In this document: positions 6,582 through 9,653 of the stretch, in pieces
How positions within the stretch are numbered: the first letter of the stretch is position 1
How the letters are laid out: each line of letters starts with the position of its first letter
Origin: Acidimicrobiaceae bacterium
GTDB taxonomy: Bacteria > Actinomycetota > Acidimicrobiia > Acidimicrobiales > RAAP-2
Reading direction: 5' to 3'
Assembly: GCA_003135595.1 (NCBI GenBank)
Contig: PLCI01000039.1
Coordinates: 2,072-11,724, forward strand
Length of the DNA stretch: 9,653 nucleotides
The notes under the pieces: generated by a model
The model's input: only the letters and a program-made list of their open reading frames with translations
What the model was told of the DNA's origin: nothing
The model's database searches: none
Translations under genes and position numbers: made by a program

Positions 6582-6618
6582 GGTGTGGAGCTGACTTGAT
6601 GTTAGGCGTGAAATCATC

Positions 6619-6628
6619 ATGACGTCAT
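6619..6628. promoter_or_regulatory. Palindrome ATGACGTCAT, candidate operator
   Basis: This perfect 10-bp palindrome overlaps the first bases of the minus-strand -10 box and covers the expected transcription start. A protein bound here would block initiation. Related TGACG-type words recur next to it (AGCGTCA at 6632-6638, TGTCA at 6649-6653). Ribbon-helix-helix dimers often bind such short repeated sites, so the RHH protein of the same operon is the first candidate ligand. Confidence 0.45.
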
Positions 6629-6654
6629 TGTAGCGTCAAACTGATGTCTGTCAA
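6627..6654 (-). promoter_or_regulatory. Near-consensus sigma-70 promoter for the RHH-DUF4097 operon
   Basis: On the minus strand TTGACA (6654-6649) is a perfect -35 box. It is followed after 16 bases by TACAAT (6632-6627), one base from the consensus TATAAT. The predicted start at about 6620 gives a leader of roughly 165 bases before the RHH ATG. So good a match is rare in high-GC actinobacterial DNA and suggests strong, probably repressed, transcription. Confidence 0.7.
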
Positions 6655-6663
6655 GCCGGCAAA

Positions 6664-6700
6664 TCTGTCTTTCTCGTCTGTCTTTCGCAAAACAGAAAGA
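6664..6700. repeat. Tandem 10-bp repeat with a partial inverted arm
   Basis: TCTGTCTTTC occurs at 6664-6673 and again at 6677-6686, a 13-base period. GAAAGA at 6695-6700 is the complement of TCTTTC at 6681-6686, across eight bases. The block lies just upstream of the -35 box of the minus-strand promoter and between the two divergent genes, a fitting place for an activator or second repressor site. The bound factor is unknown. Confidence 0.45.
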
Positions 6701-6757
6701 ATCTTCAGTGACCGCGCCCATGCCTGAGCCCGATACGTCCCTACGCTGGGAGGCACG

Positions 6758-6985
6758 ATGCCCGAGGTTCCGACATCCGACGAAGAGCGTTTCATCATGC
6801 CGGACACATTGGACTCCGAAGAGCGGTCCACCCTCCCCGAGGGAATGTCGGGCGAAGACGCCCTACGCCGCTTGCTGGGGGCCGAGGAGCCGTTGGCTGA
6901 CGCCGAGCCCGATTCAGGGCTCTTGGGCGGCGTGGACGAGCCCAACGAAGCCTTGGACGAAGGTCTGGAGGAGCCCGAAATCTAG
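6758..6985 (+). CDS. Small, highly acidic protein of unknown function
   Basis: I do not recognise this 75-residue protein. It has 24 Asp/Glu against 4 Arg and no Lys, His, Cys, Trp or Tyr, so its net charge is about -20 and it is probably largely disordered. The best candidate for folding is a short helix around GEDALRRLLGAEEPL (32-46). The Gly- and Glu-rich C-terminal half has a loose repeat of D/E-E-P, L and G. The ATG has a good ribosome site (GGGAGG, 4 bases away), the main reason to accept the gene. Third-position GC is lower than in neighbouring genes. It is divergent from the RHH operon and convergent with ferredoxin. An ionic partner of a basic protein or DNA mimicry is conceivable, but nothing in the sequence shows it. 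A spurious frame remains possible. Confidence 0.55.
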   Translation: MPEVPTSDEERFIMPDTLDSEERSTLPEGMSGEDALRRLLGAEEPLADAEPDSGLLGGVDEPNEALDEGLEEPEI

Positions 6986-6988
6986 GCT

Positions 6989-7001
6989 CCGGCGATGCCG
7001 G
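6989..7001. terminator. Short hairpin after the acidic-protein gene
   Basis: CCGGC and GCCGG form a 5-bp GC stem with a three-base GAT loop, starting 4 bases after the stop at 6985. It is followed only by TTCC, so it is a weak terminator at best. Nothing stronger is visible in the 71-bp gap before the convergent ferredoxin gene. Confidence 0.3.
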
Positions 7002-7056
7002 TTCCACACCCGTTCATTGCTGTGCTCAGGTGCGCCAGCGCCCGGCGGACGGGGCG

Positions 7057-7254
7057 TCAGTCTTCGAGCGCCTCGATGGCGAACTCCGGGCAGTTGGCGA
7101 TCGCGAGTCGAGCCGCATCCTCGCGGTCGGCCGGCACGACGCCGTCGGAATGCACCGAGGACTGGCCATAGTCATCGATGTCGAACAGATCCGGTGCGAG
7201 CGCGAAGCACCTCGCGTGCCCTTGGCATCGCTCGGGGTCGATGCGCAGCCTCAT
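7057..7254 (-). CDS. Small 3Fe-4S type ferredoxin, P450 partner
   Basis: This 65-residue ferredoxin should deliver single electrons to the P450 encoded just before it. The cluster ligands are Cys10, Cys16 and Cys55 in the arrangement CQGHARC and CP. His13 stands where a fourth Cys would sit in a 4Fe-4S protein, which is characteristic of the 3Fe-4S or atypical ferredoxins found beside actinobacterial P450 genes. The acidic patch DLFDIDD (22-28) is usual in this group and may contact the P450 or reductase. Its ATG overlaps the P450 stop in an ATGA, implying translational coupling and near-equal synthesis. The in-frame upstream start at 7305 is rejected because it would lie inside the P450 end. 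No ferredoxin reductase gene is in the window. Confidence 0.93.
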   Translation of the reverse strand: MRLRIDPERCQGHARCFALAPDLFDIDDYGQSSVHSDGVVPADREDAARLAIANCPEFAIEALED

Positions 7255-8450
7255 CGCAGCACCACCGGGATCGACCGTGGGCCGCGGACCTGGCCGCCGG
7301 CCCACGTCACGCTGGACTCAGGCTCGAGATGGAACGAGGGGATCCGACGGAGCCACTCCTCGATCGCCACGCGAAGCTCCATCCGCGCGAGGTTGGATCC
7401 GGCGCACCGGTGGATGCCCGAGCCGAACGCGACGTGCCGGTTCGCCGCGCGGTCGAGGACGACCTCGCTCGCGCGGTCGAACACCGCGGGGTCCCTGTTG
7501 GCTGCGGGGAAGCTCATCAGGACCTTGTCGCCGGCCCTCATCGGGCAGCCGGCGACTTCGGTGTCCGTGGTGACGAGTCGCGCCATCGTGACGGGGGAGT
7601 AGGCACGAAGGAACTCCTCGACGGCCGTGGCCATGAGCGAGGGGTCTGCAACGAGCCGATCGCGATCGTCGTCGTGCGTGGCGAGGTGCCACAGCGAGGC
7701 GCCGATGGCGCTCCAGGTCGTGTCGACGCCGGCGATCAGCGTCAGCATCGCCATCCCGAGGATGATCGAGTCCTCAAGCGGCTCGCCGTCATGGCGTGAC
7801 TGGAGCAGATCGCTGATGAGGTCGTCCCCAGGGTGCTCTTTTCGCTCTTGGACCTTTGACCAGAGGAACTCGCCGATCCCGTAGTTGCCCCGCCGCCGGC
7901 GCTCGGGGTCGTCGGCGAACTCCAGGGAGTCGCGGACCCAGCCCGTGAAGGCGTCGGACATCTCGTCGGGCACCGCCAGTATGTGCGAGATGACGCGCAC
8001 GGGGATCTGCTGGGCGTAGTCGATCGCGGCATCGGCGCGCCCCGCGTCGAAGAACTCTTTGATCAGCGACCCGCAGATCTCACGAGTCAAGGTCTCGTAG
8101 GACTCGACGCGCCGGTGCGAGAACCAGGGCAGCAGCAGTCGTCGGGTCCAGGTGTGCAGCGGTGGGTCCGAGGTGATGGGCGGCAGGCCGTAGGGGAGGA
8201 TGTCTTCATCTTCGTCCTGCTCGATGGTGACCACGGCGACGTCGCTCGAGCTGAACGTCGTCGTGTCGTGGGCGATTGCCGTGACGTCGGCGTACCGAGT
8301 CGGCAGCCACGCGCGACCACGACGCTCCGTCGTCGCGACGGGACACGACGCACGCAGCTCGTCCCAGATCCCGAACGGGTCCTCGACGTAGCCAGCGTCG
8401 AGGACCTCGAAGTCGGTCTCCCAGTCCGTTACGGGCTCAGTCCGTCGCAC
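7251..8450 (-). CDS. Cytochrome P450
   Basis: This is a 399-residue soluble bacterial P450 monooxygenase that inserts one oxygen atom from O2 into a substrate. The I-helix oxygen-activation motif is AGVDTT at 240-245. The ExxR motif is EFLR at 279-282, and the haem loop FGSGIHRCAG at 342-351 carries the iron ligand Cys349. TSDPPLHTWTRR at 93-104 is the usual C-helix region. An acidic run (QDEDEDILPYG, 78-88) in the B-C loop near the substrate channel is a little unusual. There is no membrane anchor. The GTG start follows a GGGGGA site and gives the normal length. It is translationally coupled to the ferredoxin downstream. I cannot assign a CYP family. A sterol, terpenoid or fatty-acid substrate would suit the racemase and acyl-CoA dehydrogenase elsewhere in the window, but this is only inference. 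Confidence 0.97.
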   Translation of the reverse strand: MRRTEPVTDWETDFEVLDAGYVEDPFGIWDELRASCPVATTERRGRAWLPTRYADVTAIAHDTTTFSSSDVAVVTIEQDEDEDILPYGLPPITSDPPLHTWTRRLLLPWFSHRRVESYETLTREICGSLIKEFFDAGRADAAIDYAQQIPVRVISHILAVPDEMSDAFTGWVRDSLEFADDPERRRRGNYGIGEFLWSKVQERKEHPGDDLISDLLQSRHDGEPLEDSIILGMAMLTLIAGVDTTWSAIGASLWHLATHDDDRDRLVADPSLMATAVEEFLRAYSPVTMARLVTTDTEVAGCPMRAGDKVLMSFPAANRDPAVFDRASEVVLDRAANRHVAFGSGIHRCAGSNLARMELRVAIEEWLRRIPSFHLEPESSVTWAGGQVRGPRSIPVVLR

Positions 8451-8514
8451 GTGGGGTCCCCCGATTCGAGTCGCGTCGCTGGAGTCACTCGCGCCCGCAA
8501 TGGTAGTTCCGCCA

Positions 8515-8541
8515 GTCCGAGGCGCTTGGCGTCCGAGGCGC
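8515..8541. repeat. 11-bp direct repeat upstream of the P450
   Basis: GTCCGAGGCGC occurs at 8515-8525 and 8531-8541, a perfect repeat with a 16-base period. It lies in the 117-bp spacer between the oxidoreductase stop and the P450 start, about 65 to 91 bases before the P450 GTG. The place suits a regulator site, but no palindrome or clear promoter accompanies it and the words are GC-rich. Confidence 0.4.
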
Positions 8542-8567
8542 GACGGTCTGGTGCGGCGTCGGTCGTG

Positions 8568-9653
8568 TCAGGCGAGCGGGGCGGCGAGCGCGTCGAGCGT
8601 GCGCGGGTCGACGCCGATCCCACCTCGTGCGCTGCTCTCGTAGATCGCCAAGGCGACGCGCAGCACGTCAAGCGCCTCGTCCGGACCCCACAGAAGAGGC
8701 CCCTCGCCGGTGCGGAGCCACTGCAGCCAATGGCGTCCCGAGTCCCGGAAGCTGCTCGCCCAGTCGTCGTCGAGCGCGTGAAAGCTTCGAAGCTCGCCGT
8801 CGCGGTAGACCTCGAGGCTCGGCTCTTGGATCCCCCGCCCGGTGCACCGGTTCACCCTCGCGAACCCCGCACGGCCGGTCACCTCCCAGCGCTCGTCGTT
8901 CGTGTAGTAATCGGAACGCAGGTAGAGGTCCACGGCCATGGTGATGTCCCACGCCCCCCGGATGCCGTTCTCGTGCTCCCAGGCGACGGTCGTCGGCGCG
9001 TCGAGGGTGATCCCAGGGACGATCTCGGTCGCGCCCACCCACGCGCGCACCTCGCTGATGGCCCCGAACAGCCAGATCGCCGTCGACAGCTTGTGCCAGC
9101 CGTCGTCGAACACGAAGATGCCGCGCCCGCGCTCGGCCTGCTCGAACTGCGCACGATACGTGTCCCACGGGACCTCCCACCCGCCGCGGCCGCTGCCGAC
9201 CATCTTCAGGTGGTAGCCGACGACGTCGCCGATCGCCCCTTCCTCGACGAGTGCCTTCAACCGCACGAGCGGCTCGTAGAACAGGTAGTTCTCCATCACG
9301 CGCAGGGCCACGCCTGCCCCTGCAGCGGCGTCGAGCATTCGCTGCGCGTCCTTGAGGTTCGTGGTGATCGGCTTCTGGAGGTTGACGTGCCACCCGCATC
9401 CGAGCAGCTCGACGACGGCGTCGGCGTGCGAGGCGATCGGCACCAGCGCCTCGACGGCGTCGACCTCGAGGCCGCTTGCCGCGAGCTCGGCGATCGACGC
9501 GAATCGACGGGCTGTCGGCCAGTCGGCGACTCGCTCCTCGAGGCGCGCGGCATCGGGATCGACGAGCGCGACGACCTCCACGTCGGGGTTCTCGAGGTAC
9601 GCGAGGACGTTGAGGTCGTAGATGCGGCCGAGTCCCACGATCGCGGCTCGGAT
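8568..9653 (-). CDS. Gfo/Idh/MocA family oxidoreductase (5' end cut by window)
   Basis: This NAD(P)-dependent dehydrogenase probably acts on a sugar, inositol or related polyol. The N-terminal Rossmann fold is seen in AAIVGLGRIY, then VVALVDPD with the cofactor-binding Asp, and the Ala-Asp-rich helices. The catalytic-domain lysine lies in QKPITTN, where most members have EKP. DDGWHKLSTAIWLFG provides the His and acidic residues that usually line the active site, although the order differs slightly from the common D-x3-H form. The frame is open to the last base (ATC-CGA-GCC-GCG-ATC before the GTG at 9638). Those codons read I-R-A-A-I-V-G-L-G, exactly the family's N-terminus, so the true start is a codon or two outside the window. 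About 361 residues are present, near the full length. It is upstream of the P450 on the same strand, 117 bp away. The substrate cannot be assigned. Confidence 0.93.
   Translation of the reverse strand: MRAAIVGLGRIYDLNVLAYLENPDVEVVALVDPDAARLEERVADWPTARRFASIAELAASGLEVDAVEALVPIASHADAVVELLGCGWHVNLQKPITTNLKDAQRMLDAAAGAGVALRVMENYLFYEPLVRLKALVEEGAIGDVVGYHLKMVGSGRGGWEVPWDTYRAQFEQAERGRGIFVFDDGWHKLSTAIWLFGAISEVRAWVGATEIVPGITLDAPTTVAWEHENGIRGAWDITMAVDLYLRSDYYTNDERWEVTGRAGFARVNRCTGRGIQEPSLEVYRDGELRSFHALDDDWASSFRDSGRHWLQWLRTGEGPLLWGPDEALDVLRVALAIYESSARGGIGVDPRTLDALAAPLA

Larger units (their letters stand above)
6456..6757. other. Complex intergenic control region, about 300 bp
   Basis: This is the largest gene-free stretch, between two divergent starts. 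By hand count, 6591-6710 is about 43% GC, far below the genes around it. It holds a near-consensus minus-strand promoter, a palindrome, a tandem 10-bp repeat and an 8-bp hairpin, listed separately. In addition GCGCTGGC (6479-6486) and GCCAGCGC (6527-6534) are perfect complements 40 bases apart and could close a larger leader stem. Open frames here lack ribosome sites and coding-like composition, so I call no gene. Confidence 0.7.

Noticed and set aside
6625..6945. Minus-strand open frame of 106 codons opposite the acidic-protein gene
   Set aside because: It spans the strong minus-strand promoter and the tandem repeat, has no ribosome site, and its Ser/Pro-rich product resembles nothing.
6708..7799. 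Plus-strand open frame of 363 codons
   Set aside because: It is a shadow running across the acidic-protein gene and antisense to ferredoxin and P450, with an Arg-rich translation typical of out-of-frame GC-rich DNA.

Overview
The window is high-GC, densely packed bacterial DNA with frequent GTG starts, 3 to 10 bp gene gaps and four-base start/stop overlaps. Gene content (DUF3039, a HicB-type RHH protein beside a DUF4097 protein, P450 plus 3Fe-4S ferredoxin, an Mcr-type racemase) points to an actinobacterium. An Acidimicrobiia-like environmental lineage is my guess, not something the sequence proves. I see no rRNA, tRNA, CRISPR, transposase, integrase or phage genes. This looks like ordinary chromosome.

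Left part (1-4481): an acyl-CoA dehydrogenase is followed 3 bp later by trpD, for anthranilate phosphoribosyltransferase. trpD runs tail to tail into galactokinase on the minus strand, and their ends overlap by 8 bp. Divergent from galactokinase is an alpha-methylacyl-CoA racemase of the CaiB/BaiF family, with all four known catalytic positions kept.

Middle part (4483-6757): a possible two-way terminator is followed by two small divergent genes, a basic Cys-motif protein (minus) and a DUF3039 protein (plus). A minus-strand operon then encodes an RHH/HicB-like regulator and a DUF4097 protein with a regular 18-residue SGD repeat. Upstream of this operon lies about 300 bp of non-coding DNA, part of it only about 43% GC. 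It holds a near-consensus sigma-70 promoter, a 10-bp palindrome on the -10 box, an 8-bp stem in the presumed leader and a tandem 10-bp repeat. This is the most unusual stretch of the window.

Right part (6758-9653): a small, very acidic protein of unknown function (plus) faces a minus-strand pair made of a cytochrome P450 and its translationally coupled ferredoxin. Upstream of these, on the same strand, is a Gfo/Idh/MocA-family oxidoreductase that is cut by the window edge.

The acyl-CoA dehydrogenase, racemase and P450/ferredoxin would fit oxidation of methyl-branched or isoprenoid acyl chains, but they are not one operon and the link is inference. I found no clearly new multi-gene system. 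The best leads are the RHH-DUF4097 locus with its elaborate control region, and the trpD with an altered substrate-binding motif.
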